Positions 44,230 through 54,798 of a DNA stretch of 64,000 bases are shown here, one piece after another. The notes beneath the pieces are model-generated. The model made no database searches. It saw only the letters and a list, made by a program, of their open reading frames with translations, and was not told where the DNA came from. The stretch comes from an uncultured Bacilli bacterium (GTDB taxonomy: Bacteria > Bacillota_I > Bacilli_A > RF39 > UBA660). The position numbers were made by a program, and so were the translations under genes. Within the stretch, counting starts at the first letter, position 1, and every line of letters begins with the position of its first letter. The stretch covers positions 1-64,000 of the forward strand of contig CANQCR010000001.1 in NCBI GenBank assembly GCA_947589735.1. Direction: 5' to 3'.

Positions 44230-45933
44230 TTATCCTGTAAAACTAACTGAAGAATAATCGAATACGTAAGTATATGGAGCATATGCATCATCTTCACCAT
44301 CGACATCTACTTCAAATGTGAAGTTCTTTGTTCCAGCGCTTTCATCAAGTTTCTTTAAAAGTGATATAGTATCAGTTGTATCAAAAGCGTCATAAGTAAT
44401 AACTTTACCCGTTTTTGGATCTTTAATCGTCGTTTTACTATTAGCGCCATCGACTTTTAAAACAACAGCAAAGTAGTATCCTTCTACAGCTGGATTATTC
44501 ATACCATTGTATCTAACGTCACTTTTCTTAGTAATGGTACCAGTTATTTTATTTCCCTCTAATTTGGCTTCAGGATCATTACCACTATATCCAAGAACAT
44601 CACTTAAGTTCTTTTCGTAAGTGGCCTTATCAGGGGCACTAGATAAATCTAATGCCTCCGTTACTGTTATAGGTTGAAAAGTAATACCACTAAAGTCTAA
44701 ATTGATTGTAAACTCTTCATAAGCATCGCCATCAAATTTAACTTTAATTTCTTTATTTAAACTCTTCTTTGGATTTAGACTAAACAATACATCTAAGTCG
44801 TCATTAGCCACAACCTTAACTGTTTTGGTTCCACCCTCACAACTACCGCAAGGTAATGTTACAGTTGCTGCTTTATTATACTTTTTAAGTTCAATTCTAT
44901 AAGCAATATAATATCCCGTTGATTCTTCTTCATTAAAGATATTCTCTTTGGTTAAATCACCATGTTTTAAAGTTCCACTAAACTTACCATCTGTGTAAGT
45001 TACATCTTTTTGATTTGCTAAAGTATATCCCCAAGCAGTAGATGCGGTTGTTTGATTTTCAACTTCATTTGTTGCAAGAGGAGTTCCCTCAACTTTAGGA
45101 CTCTTAACAAAGTTCAAACCACTAAGATCAATTTCTAATTGATTAGGTTCGTATAAGTCTTCATCACCATCATAATCAACAACAACCGTTAATTTAGATG
45201 TAGCCTCACTTATACCAACAACATATAAAATAATACCATCTTCTAAGCTATCTTTATAGTTATATGGGCCATCGCCAGTTTCTTCAATTTTATAAGTAGC
45301 TTTATCTTGATACTCATCTGGTACTTCAATAACAAGTGAGACAAAGTAATGTGGTGTCTCTCCACTTGACCAATTTGGCATATGATCAACATAATATACA
45401 TCACCAGTTAAAACACCATCAACAAGCTCAATACTATCATCTTGTTCGTAGTCAGGTCCAAAGTATTTGCTAACTTGCTTACTAGCTGTTTCATCTAACG
45501 TAGATGAAACTTCAACTGTTGATTGTAAATGTAAATCACCTTCATAATCAACATAATCAATTTCAAATGTATCACCTAAAGAAGCTGATGCACTACCAAC
45601 AAAGTTATTTCTTTTAACCCATTTTCCAGTTGCCACACCCGTATCTTTATCTTTTTCACGTCTTATTTGATAAATAACCATATCATCAAGGCCTTCTTCG
45701 CCTTCTTTAGAGCTATCAATAGAACGAGCTGCTAACATAACATCTTGAACATTTAACTGATGATTAGCTGTAAAAACATATTTACCAACAACATAGGCAG
45801 TATCAACATCAGGAGCTACAGTATCAATTAAATCGCCAACATTATCTAAAGTTACTGTCATAGCTTTAGAACTCGTTACCATTCCAAAGAAAGCTACTAA
45901 GGCAACAACAAATAAACTTCCAATTTTTTTCAT
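44230..45933 (-). CDS. Secreted surface protein with shared N-terminal module and three long repeats
   Basis: 567 residues from ATG 45933 (AAGGGTGA upstream; a GTG at 45942 overlaps it). Signal peptide of about 24 residues ending SSKAM. The shared module follows: AYVVGKYVFTANHQLNVQDV and YQIRREKDKDTG. From about 150 to the end are three related segments of about 130 residues, each with a G-T/S-Ix or GDV strand, an ia/fa-V-xL strand and a closing pattern FDxS/LDLSG-hydrophobic-x-F (LEIDLSGLNF, INLDFSGITF, YVFDYSSVSF). One segment has CGSC. No InlB repeat, LPxTG or C-terminal helix. It lies 17 bases after a membrane-anchored Big_2 protein. Confidence 0.8.
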   Translation of the reverse strand: MKKIGSLFVVALVAFFGMVTSSKAMTVTLDNVGDLIDTVAPDVDTAYVVGKYVFTANHQLNVQDVMLAARSIDSSKEGEEGLDDMVIYQIRREKDKDTGVATGKWVKRNNFVGSASASLGDTFEIDYVDYEGDLHLQSTVEVSSTLDETASKQVSKYFGPDYEQDDSIELVDGVLTGDVYYVDHMPNWSSGETPHYFVSLVIEVPDEYQDKATYKIEETGDGPYNYKDSLEDGIILYVVGISEATSKLTVVVDYDGDEDLYEPNQLEIDLSGLNFVKSPKVEGTPLATNEVENQTTASTAWGYTLANQKDVTYTDGKFSGTLKHGDLTKENIFNEEESTGYYIAYRIELKKYNKAATVTLPCGSCEGGTKTVKVVANDDLDVLFSLNPKKSLNKEIKVKFDGDAYEEFTINLDFSGITFQPITVTEALDLSSAPDKATYEKNLSDVLGYSGNDPEAKLEGNKITGTITKKSDVRYNGMNNPAVEGYYFAVVLKVDGANSKTTIKDPKTGKVITYDAFDTTDTISLLKKLDESAGTKNFTFEVDVDGEDDAYAPYTYVFDYSSVSFTG

Positions 45934-45950
45934 TTTTATCACCCTTTCTT

Positions 45951-47453
45951 CTATTTTGCTTTAACAACTTTAACAGTCATACTATACATCTTGCCATCAT
46001 TTAATTTAATTTTTGTTCCACTAGCTTTAGTAGTTACTTGATCAGATGGAACAGTTAAATTAGCTGAACCATACCATTCATTATTGTAAAAGAATTGATC
46101 ATACTCATCAGAACTTAAAGTTTTGCCATTTTTTGTAACTTTAACAGAATATTGAAAAGTTAATAATTCTGTTTTTATCTCTGTTAAAGTTAAAACATAA
46201 TTATCAACAACTTTTACTTTATGAGTAGCCTCTTTACCATTACTAGCTTTAACGGTGATAGTAACATCTCCGGCTTTGACACCTTTGACTTTACCATTCT
46301 TATCAACAGTTGCTACTTTAGGATTACTACTTGTCCAAGTTAGTGTTTTATCAGCATTACTTGGTTTAATGGTAGCTTTTAAAGTAATGGTCTCACCAAC
46401 TTTTACCTCATCATCACCGGATAAACTAATATCCGTAACATTTCCACCACGAACACGAACGATTACAGAAGCAATATACTTACCATCTTTCGTCATTACT
46501 TTAACGATTGTTCTACCTGGAGCTTTTCCGGTAATCTTACCATCTTTATCAACGGATACAATATTTTTATCTTCAACGCTCCAAGTTACTTCCTTATTAG
46601 TCGCATTGCTAGGCTTAATTTCATAATCAAGATATAATTCCTGATTAATACTAATGGTTATATCATCTTTTTCTAAGGTAATTCCCTTAACTTTAACTGC
46701 TTCATCAGATACAGTAACTTCACAACTAGCTTCATACTTTCCATCTTTAGTTTTAACCGTTATTTTTGCCTTACCTTTTTTATGCGCTGTTAAATTACCA
46801 TCTTCGTCAACAGATACGATATCTTCATCACTACTTGACCAAACAAGTGAAACATCTTCAAAATCACGTGGATCTAGTTTAACTTCTAATTTAGATGTTC
46901 CATCAACCACTAGAGTAATTTCTTCATCAAGGCTAATTCCTTTAAGTCCTTCTTTTTCAATAGCTTTCCAACGAGCTTCTATTTTCATATCAGAAGTAAT
47001 CTCACGGTCAAAATCGAACTTTTCATCTTCACCGACAACATACCAACCCATAAACTCATAACCTTCTCGCACAGGATCAGCAGGCTTAAAAACTTTCCCT
47101 TTATCAATAATTTCTCTTTCAACAATATCGGTTCCATCATTAGCATCTAATGTAACCATATGGGTTTCTTCTTGCTTACTACATCTTAAGAATAATAGTA
47201 GACCAGCAAGACATATCATCAATACGAGAACAATAATACCGATAACTGAAGTTTTCTCATCTTCCTCTTGTTCTTCTACTAGCTCTACTTCTTCTACTAT
47301 TTTTTCTTCTTTAAGAGAAGTCTTAGCCTCTTTTGGTGGTTTATTATTAGTTTTTTTCGGTGCTTCTTTTTTAGGTGTTACTTTCTTTGTTGATTTTGTT
47401 TTACTAGAAGAACTAGTATTTTTCTTTGGCTTTTTAGCCGTCTTACTTTCCAT
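45951..47453 (-). CDS. Membrane-anchored protein with one InlB repeat and three Big_2 domains (copy A)
   Basis: 500 residues. Very Lys/Thr/Ser-rich then Glu-rich cytoplasmic part (1-67), one membrane helix (69-90), an InlB-type repeat (98-163, EFMGWY), three bacterial Ig-like Big_2 domains (about 170-248, 254-336, 340-416; each with a VxWSSSDExIVSVDxDG-like core) and a C-terminal module (418-500) that is shared with copy B: LTLTEIKTELLTFQYSVKV and EYDQFFYNNEWY. A long cytoplasmic tail and helix, not a cleaved signal, fix its topology. It precedes the gene for a secreted protein, mirroring copy B. Function unknown; adhesion or scaffold is inferred. Confidence 0.85.
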   Translation of the reverse strand: MESKTAKKPKKNTSSSSKTKSTKKVTPKKEAPKKTNNKPPKEAKTSLKEEKIVEEVELVEEQEEDEKTSVIGIIVLVLMICLAGLLLFLRCSKQEETHMVTLDANDGTDIVEREIIDKGKVFKPADPVREGYEFMGWYVVGEDEKFDFDREITSDMKIEARWKAIEKEGLKGISLDEEITLVVDGTSKLEVKLDPRDFEDVSLVWSSSDEDIVSVDEDGNLTAHKKGKAKITVKTKDGKYEASCEVTVSDEAVKVKGITLEKDDITISINQELYLDYEIKPSNATNKEVTWSVEDKNIVSVDKDGKITGKAPGRTIVKVMTKDGKYIASVIVRVRGGNVTDISLSGDDEVKVGETITLKATIKPSNADKTLTWTSSNPKVATVDKNGKVKGVKAGDVTITVKASNGKEATHKVKVVDNYVLTLTEIKTELLTFQYSVKVTKNGKTLSSDEYDQFFYNNEWYGSANLTVPSDQVTTKASGTKIKLNDGKMYSMTVKVVKAK

Positions 47454-47504
47454 ACTTACCTCTCCATTTTTCTATAATATCAACCCAATTATCCTTATAG
47501 CAAC

Positions 47505-47533
47505 ATTATATCAAACTAAAATACCTAAAGCAA
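47505..47533 (-). promoter_or_regulatory. Promoter of the copy-A surface cassette
   Basis: Minus strand TTGCTT (47528-47533), a 17-base spacer and consensus TATAAT (47505-47510), just after the copy-B terminator. So copies A and B are separate transcription units. Confidence 0.75.
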
Positions 47534-47537
47534 TAAA

Positions 47538-47576
47538 AAAGGTGGAAAAAGAGAAGTTTGTCACTTCTCTTACACC
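47538..47576 (-). terminator. Terminator of the copy-B surface cassette
   Basis: 8-bp stem AGAGAAGT/ACTTCTCT (47550-47557 with 47563-47570), possible outer GAGGTG/CACCTT pairing, T-rich tail; overlaps the stop codon. Confidence 0.8.
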
Positions 47577-48811
47577 TCAATTATATTATCTAAAACATCT
47601 CTTGGAATATCAAAGTCATCATTTTGATCGGCCTTAGATACTTCAACTGATTCTTCATATTTTGTATATAAAGGTTTTAAAGCATCTGTTAAAGCTGATA
47701 AATAATCGATTTTCATATTTGTAATATATCCATCTTTTATTTCAGCAATGACATCAACATCACCTTTGAAGTTATTAGGCTCATCAGTACTCATCTTACT
47801 GATTGGCAATCTTAATTTTAAAACACCATCTTCTTCACTAATAATTTCAACTTTCTTATATGGAATGTCAAACATTTCACCAATGGTACCAATTTCTAAC
47901 ATTTCTTCAGTATCACTTGAATGAGCCCACTGACCCGTGTCTTCATCTTTGATATATACATCAACTTTATTTCCTTCAATCTTTTGATAAGCTTCTACAT
48001 TAAAGTTAGCATCTTCATCATCTGGTGTTTCTTCTACTGAAGCAAGCATATAGATAACCTTAGTTGTTTTAGAGAAGAATAATTTTGAAAGTTCAACAAG
48101 AGATGTACCATCAGTTTTAGATATTTCAGCATGAACAATCAATTCCATACTATTAACATTAGCAGTCTTTAAAGCTGCTTTATCAAAAATACTAGCATAT
48201 GTCTCATAATGGGCTTCCAAAACAAGATCGTGAGTTACTTGTTCTTGAAAATTATATGGTGTATCTTTTCCTTCTTCAAACCATCCTAGGAATTTCTTTT
48301 CAGGGTCATTTGGTTTCTCTGGTTCTGGTAAGGTTTGTCCTTCTTCAACATGGCTTACCTTTAAATCTTTACCATCATTAAATGATACATAGAAATTATC
48401 ACTTACTTCATTATAATCAATAAAATCAATATCTATTTTATTGGTTGGAAAATCAGAATCACCAATAAAGTTTTTTCTTGTTCCCCATTTTCCAGTTGGA
48501 TTACCATTACTATCTTTTTCTCTTCTTATTTGAAAAATTGTCATCTTATTATAGGCCACAGTTCCGCTAGTTTCACCTTCAGATGGAACTGTATTAATTG
48601 AACGAGCAGCTAACATAACGTCTTGAACATTTAACTGATGATTAGCTGTAAAAACATAGTTTCCTATAACATAAGCGCTATCAATTTTAGAGTTAATTAA
48701 ATCAATTTCTCTTCCTAAGCCATCTAGGGTTACTTCTCTAGCAAAGCAAAAGGAAAAAGAAAAGAAGAAAGTGAAGAAAGCCATCAAAGACATTTTATAT
48801 AATTTCTTCAT
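47570..48811 (-). CDS. Secreted surface protein with shared N-terminal module and one InlB repeat
   Basis: 413 residues. Signal peptide 1-24 (ends SFCFARE). Shared module at about 25-125: AYVIGNYVFTANHQLNVQDV and FQIRREKDSNGN. One InlB-type repeat at about 143-202 (KFLGWF), then a C-terminal domain of about 210 residues rich in Asp, Glu and Lys with alternating strands (MELIVHAEISKTDG, KVDVYIKDEDTG), reminiscent of lipoprotein-type beta folds, family unknown. It starts 17 bases after the copy-B Big_2 protein. No wall-sorting motif. Confidence 0.8.
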   Translation of the reverse strand: MKKLYKMSLMAFFTFFFSFSFCFAREVTLDGLGREIDLINSKIDSAYVIGNYVFTANHQLNVQDVMLAARSINTVPSEGETSGTVAYNKMTIFQIRREKDSNGNPTGKWGTRKNFIGDSDFPTNKIDIDFIDYNEVSDNFYVSFNDGKDLKVSHVEEGQTLPEPEKPNDPEKKFLGWFEEGKDTPYNFQEQVTHDLVLEAHYETYASIFDKAALKTANVNSMELIVHAEISKTDGTSLVELSKLFFSKTTKVIYMLASVEETPDDEDANFNVEAYQKIEGNKVDVYIKDEDTGQWAHSSDTEEMLEIGTIGEMFDIPYKKVEIISEEDGVLKLRLPISKMSTDEPNNFKGDVDVIAEIKDGYITNMKIDYLSALTDALKPLYTKYEESVEVSKADQNDDFDIPRDVLDNIIEV

Positions 48812-48828
48812 TTTTTCTTCCTTCTTTC

Positions 48829-50388
48829 CTATCCAACAATCTTAACAGTTACATTTTCCACAAATGTTTTATCTTTTAATTTAATACGAGCTTTTAGCCC
48901 TGCTTTAACTTGATCAGCTGGCATCATTTGTGGTCCAGATTGATACCATTCACCATTGTAATAAATCTGATCATATTCAAAATCCGCACCATCTTTAGTT
49001 ACTTTAATAGAATATTGGAAAGTAGTTAATTCACTTTGAACTTTTGTTAAAGTAACTAAATAAACAGGAGCTGGCTTTGGTTTTTCTGTAATTATTATTT
49101 CTTTAGTTGCTGTCTTACCATTTTTCGTTGTTGCTGTTACTGTTACAGTTCCAGCTTTTTTAGCCGTTAATTTACCACTAGAATTAATCGTGGCTTGACC
49201 AGTTCCATTAGTAACTTTCCAAGTTACAGTCTTAACCGTTGTATCGGTTGGCAAGATAGTTGCAGATAGTGTAAGTGTTTTTCCTTCTTGAACAGTATTT
49301 TTACCATTAATAGTAATAGATTCAGCCATTACTTCTGGTTTAACAGTTACTTCTACTTTAGCCGTTTTACCATTAGATGTCTTAATAGTTATCGTTACTT
49401 TACCTTCTTTTAAGCCTTTAACGTTACCATTTTTATCAACAGTCGCAATCGTTGGATCACTACTTGTATACGTTACGGTTTTATCCGTTGCATCAGTTGG
49501 TGTTACTGATACTGTTATTTTAGCTGGAGAGCCATTAACGACAACCGTCGAACTTGATATTTTAGCCGTTACACCTTCAGCTGGAACAACACCCTTATCA
49601 ACTGTTAAGGTACAAGTTGCGGTAAACTTACCATCAGGTGTTGATACACTTATAGTAATAGTACCGGCTTTTAAAGCCTTAATATGACCATTACTATCGA
49701 CAGTAGCAACCGTCTCATTTGATGATGACCATACAAGGTCAACCTTTTTAGCATCTTCCGGTGATAAAGTCGCTACTAAATCAGCTTCGCCACCAACTTC
49801 AACAATTAATGTATCTCTATCTAAGCTAATACCCGTAATTTCTGCATTGTTAATAGCTTCCCAACGAGCTTCCAATGTTATATCACCAGTTATTTCGGTA
49901 TCAAAATCGAACTCTTCATCATTTAAATACCAGCCAACAAAGATATATCCTTCTTTCGTTGGATCAGCCGGTCTTTTAATTTTGCCGTTTTCATCAACTT
50001 TTAAGCTTCCAACCATGCTACCTTCATTGGTATCAAAACGAACTTCATATTTTTCTTTACTACAACCTTTCATAAAGAAGAACACACATAAAGCGATAAT
50101 AACTAAAATTGTGAAAATGATAAGGCCTAGATAACTTTTCTTATCTTCCTCTTCCTCCTCATCTTCAACAGCAAGATGATGGTCTTCATTCTTAGAAGTT
50201 TCTTTTAAAGCGCTATCATCATCAAAATGGTATTCGCTTTCAACACTTTCTTCTTTCGGTGCTTCCTCATAATCTTCATCAGTATCTGCTTTATTCACTT
50301 CGACGATATCATCGATATTATCATCATCGAAATCAAATTCTAAGTCATCTACTTCATCAGGTATGATATCTTTTTTATTATCTTCCAT
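48829..50388 (-). CDS. Membrane-anchored protein with one InlB repeat and three Big_2 domains (copy B)
   Basis: 519 residues; same design as copy A. The cytoplasmic part (1-85) is strongly acidic rather than basic, one membrane helix (86-106), an InlB-type repeat (113-178, FVGWY), three Big_2 domains (about 185-262, 268-352, 354-432) and the shared C-terminal module (440-519): LTKVQSELTTFQYSIKV, EYDQIYYNGEWY. The extracellular parts of A and B are clearly related, whereas the cytoplasmic tails are opposite in charge. It has a strong promoter upstream and is followed by a secreted protein gene. Confidence 0.85.
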   Translation of the reverse strand: MEDNKKDIIPDEVDDLEFDFDDDNIDDIVEVNKADTDEDYEEAPKEESVESEYHFDDDSALKETSKNEDHHLAVEDEEEEEDKKSYLGLIIFTILVIIALCVFFFMKGCSKEKYEVRFDTNEGSMVGSLKVDENGKIKRPADPTKEGYIFVGWYLNDEEFDFDTEITGDITLEARWEAINNAEITGISLDRDTLIVEVGGEADLVATLSPEDAKKVDLVWSSSNETVATVDSNGHIKALKAGTITISVSTPDGKFTATCTLTVDKGVVPAEGVTAKISSSTVVVNGSPAKITVSVTPTDATDKTVTYTSSDPTIATVDKNGNVKGLKEGKVTITIKTSNGKTAKVEVTVKPEVMAESITINGKNTVQEGKTLTLSATILPTDTTVKTVTWKVTNGTGQATINSSGKLTAKKAGTVTVTATTKNGKTATKEIIITEKPKPAPVYLVTLTKVQSELTTFQYSIKVTKDGADFEYDQIYYNGEWYQSGPQMMPADQVKAGLKARIKLKDKTFVENVTVKIVG

Positions 50389-50410
50389 ATTACTCCCTTT
50401 CTTTCTTAGT

Positions 50411-50424
50411 ACCGCCGTACTTTA
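50411..50424 (-). other. Small palindrome in the copy-B leader
   Basis: AGTAC/GTACT arms around a GC-rich loop, between promoter and ribosome site. It could be a short mRNA hairpin or a protein-binding site. Confidence 0.35.
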
Positions 50425-50446
50425 AATTACCTATTGTAACAAGTTA

Positions 50447-50475
50447 ATTGTACACTATCTATATTGTTTAGTCAA
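50447..50475 (-). promoter_or_regulatory. Promoter of the copy-B surface cassette
   Basis: Minus strand TTGACT (50470-50475), a 17-base spacer and TACAAT (50447-50452). Confidence 0.7.
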
Positions 50476-50494
50476 TATAAATAAATGCTAGTTG

Positions 50495-50528
50495 ACACTA
50501 AAAAATGACTAGTAAAAACTAATCATTT
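50495..50528 (-). terminator. Terminator of the small InlB-repeat gene
   Basis: 10-bp stem with one G-T pair (50504-50513 with 50518-50527), AAAA loop and T's. The TAG stop is in the stem. Confidence 0.8.
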
Positions 50529-50833
50529 TTGTGTTCTTTCCATCTAGCTTCAAGCGTTAGATCATGGGTTACCGGTTTTTTAAAATCATATTTTTCTTTT
50601 CCCTCATACCAACCTAAAAAATCATAATTATCACGTGCTGGTTCAAGAGGTTCTTTTAATAAAGCATTGGCTTTAACATATACACTATCAATATTAACAC
50701 TAGTATTAGTAATAAAAGTAACTTTATATTCTCTTTTATTACTATAAGATAACAGAACTAAAAAAAGAATTAGTAAGACAACTAAAAGAAGAATTAGTTC
50801 TAAAATTAAACCCCGTTTTTCTTTCATAAACAT
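50519..50833 (-). CDS. Small membrane protein with a single InlB-type repeat
   Basis: 104 residues: short basic start, one membrane helix (about 9-30), then one extracellular Listeria-Bacteroides repeat (about 36-98, with DFLGWYEG and LEARWKEH). It looks like the membrane plus first repeat of the Big_2 proteins without the rest, so it may be a minimal version or a remnant, although its own promoter, ribosome site (AGGA) and terminator suggest it is expressed. ATG 50827 (two codons in) has a more usual distance to AGGA than ATG 50833. Confidence 0.75.
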   Translation of the reverse strand: MFMKEKRGLILELILLLVVLLILFLVLLSYSNKREYKVTFITNTSVNIDSVYVKANALLKEPLEPARDNYDFLGWYEGKEKYDFKKPVTHDLTLEARWKEHKND

Positions 50834-50849
50834 CGATCCTAACTATCTC

Positions 50850-50878
50850 ATTTTACTATTTTATAATAATTTAGTCAA
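50850..50878 (-). promoter_or_regulatory. Promoter of the small InlB-repeat gene
   Basis: Minus strand TTGACT (50873-50878), a 17-base spacer and TAAAAT (50850-50855). Confidence 0.7.
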
Positions 50879-50906
50879 ATAGACATATATTTTATTAGGT
50901 GATGGT

Positions 50907-51265
50907 GTGAATTATTTAAAAAAGATTAGCAGGAGTATTTTAATTGGTATTGGTGTCTTTTTCATATTAGCTATTTTCTTTACTTTATTCAGTTATCTAA
51001 ATATTTTAAATGGTAACTTCAATATTATTATCAAAATGTTAATTCCCCTTTTAAGTTTTTTTATTGGTGGCGTAAGTATCGGCATAAAGACGCTTAAAAA
51101 AGGCTGGATGGAAGGATTAAAATTAGGTCTCATATTACTAGTTATAATAATTCTTTTAAATATCATTTTCTTTAGACATTTTGCTTTAAAGAATATCATC
51201 TATTATCTTTTACTTATTTTAAGTTCGACATTGGGTAGTATGGTCGGTATGTTAAAAAAGAAAGC

Positions 51266-51269
<4 letters not shown>
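50907..51269 (+). CDS. TIGR04086/YrzE-family membrane protein
   Basis: 120 residues with four hydrophobic helices and very basic loops (KTLKKGWMEG), ending GSMVGMLKKKA. Length, four-helix layout and a Gly-rich helix 3 region fit the TIGR04086 (YrzE) family, which in Bacilli is often near tgt and yajC; tgt is close by on the other strand. Starts with GTG after AGGTGATG. Converges on the metallophosphoesterase gene with a 4-base stop overlap. Function unknown. Confidence 0.75.
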
Positions 51270-53270
<2,001 letters not shown>

Positions 53271-53335
53271 TTAATTTAATTGCTATGTTTTTCAAAAATT
53301 ATTTTTCTTTTTTTACTATTTTTAAAAAATTGGCA

Positions 53336-54532
53336 TTAATGCGTTTTAATAATTTCTTCTAAAGGGGTAACTAATTTAAATAATTCCATCTTATGAGAAC
53401 CCTTTAAATAGATGACATCCCCTTTTAAAAAAGTAAAATTTTGAAAGTAAGCGATGATATCATCAAGAGTATTAAAATGTAATTTATTATTTAGTTTTTC
53501 AGTTTCAGGACCAATGGTTAAAAGGATGACATTAGATAACCCATTAATTTTTTGATAAATATCTTGATGAAGCTTTTCACTATATTTACCTAGTTCTAAC
53601 ATATCTCCTAAAACAATAATCTTCCGAGGATAATCTTTAATTGTATCAAGGCCACCTAAAACCGATTCAAAGGAAGCATTATAAGCATCATCAATAATAG
53701 TTATATCATCGATATTAATATAATTCATTCTAGATGATAAATTCGTAAAATCTTTAAGGTCCTCTTTTATTTCATCTGGATTAAAACCTAGAAAAGTACC
53801 AACTTCATAAACTAAAGCGGTATTCATCATATAAGGTGAACTTACAATATCATAATCATCCTTGTAAACTTTAATAGCGTCTAATTTATTTAATAGTTCA
53901 TCTTCGCCATTTACAAATAAAATTGTCGTTGGCGTTTTAATATTTAGTTTTTCTTCCAATATCTTCTTTTTATTACCAAAGTTTCCAATATGCGATGCCC
54001 CAATATTGGTAATAAGAGCAAGATCTGGTTTAACGATATCTGCTAGATACTTAATCTCCCCTGGGTGATTTGTTCCCAACTCTAAAACGACATAATCATA
54101 ACTATTGTCGATACCAAGTAAAGTATTAGGTACGCCAATATGATTATTCAAGCTACCATAATTAGATAATACTTTATATTTTTTGCTTAAAAGATGAGTA
54201 AGCATTTCTTTGGTTGTTGATTTACCAGTACTACCTGTAATAGCAATAACCATACCTTCATATTGTAATCTTAAATAGTGAGCTATTTTACCTAGAACTT
54301 TTACTGTATCATCTACTCTAAGAACAAAAGAAGACACGTCAATATCCTTTTCCGTGATGATAATGATAGCGCCTCTTTTAATTGCATCTAAAGCATATTT
54401 ATAACCATCATTAATCGCTATAAAGGCGTCTCCTGGTGTAATCTCACGGCTATCCGTCTTAAAATGGTTAATCCATAAATCATCAGCATCTAATTTCAAA
54501 TCTAATAAACTTAAAAGATCTGATAAAAGCAT
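53336..54532 (-). CDS. murF: UDP-MurNAc-tripeptide--D-Ala-D-Ala ligase MurF
   Basis: ATP-dependent ligase that adds D-Ala-D-Ala to complete the peptidoglycan precursor. 398 residues, on the short side for MurF (about 450). N-terminal UDP-binding domain with DSREITPGDAFIA, the central P-loop ITGSTGKSTTKEML, NNHIGVPNTLLG, and C-terminal DDAYNASFESV. AGGAGG precedes the ATG. It follows yneF; there is no ddl next to it. Confidence 0.95.
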   Translation of the reverse strand: MLLSDLLSLLDLKLDADDLWINHFKTDSREITPGDAFIAINDGYKYALDAIKRGAIIIITEKDIDVSSFVLRVDDTVKVLGKIAHYLRLQYEGMVIAITGSTGKSTTKEMLTHLLSKKYKVLSNYGSLNNHIGVPNTLLGIDNSYDYVVLELGTNHPGEIKYLADIVKPDLALITNIGASHIGNFGNKKKILEEKLNIKTPTTILFVNGEDELLNKLDAIKVYKDDYDIVSSPYMMNTALVYEVGTFLGFNPDEIKEDLKDFTNLSSRMNYINIDDITIIDDAYNASFESVLGGLDTIKDYPRKIIVLGDMLELGKYSEKLHQDIYQKINGLSNVILLTIGPETEKLNNKLHFNTLDDIIAYFQNFTFLKGDVIYLKGSHKMELFKLVTPLEEIIKTH

Positions 54533-54542
54533 TTAAACCTCC

Positions 54543-54576
54543 TAAAAAAAATGACTAGTCCATGTACTTAGTCATT
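54543..54576 (-). terminator. Hairpin at the yneF stop
   Basis: 8-bp stem AATGACTA/TAGTCATT (54550-54557 with 54569-54576), an eleven-base loop and a T8 run. The yneF TAG is in the stem. It lies between yneF and murF. Confidence 0.75.
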
Positions 54577-54776
54577 TGTTTCATCATTTGATTAACTTGT
54601 TTTTGGCTTGGGGTTCTTCCCATTTGCGTCATCATCGCTTTAATCATTTGTTCATTAATTGGTGGATTATTCTTAATCATCTTTTTCATATAATGCCGTG
54701 CGACAAAGAAACCGATAACAGCGCCAATAATAACCCCTAATAAAACTTGTAATATATCGACAACAATTGGTGGCAT
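54555..54776 (-). CDS. yneF: YneF-family membrane protein (UPF0154)
   Basis: 73 residues, one helix (about 5-25: [20 protein letters not shown]) then a basic helical tail with the conserved [13 protein letters not shown] and [13 protein letters not shown]. All of this is typical of UPF0154. In Bacillus yneF is near tkt and lexA, and here too it directly follows tkt, so the synteny supports the call. Function unknown. Confidence 0.93.
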   Translation of the reverse strand: MPPIVVDILQVLLGVIIGAVIGFFVARHYMKKMIKNNPPINEQMIKAMMTQMGRTPSQKQVNQMMKQMTKYMD

Positions 54777-54798
54777 AACATCCGTCCTTTCATATTTG

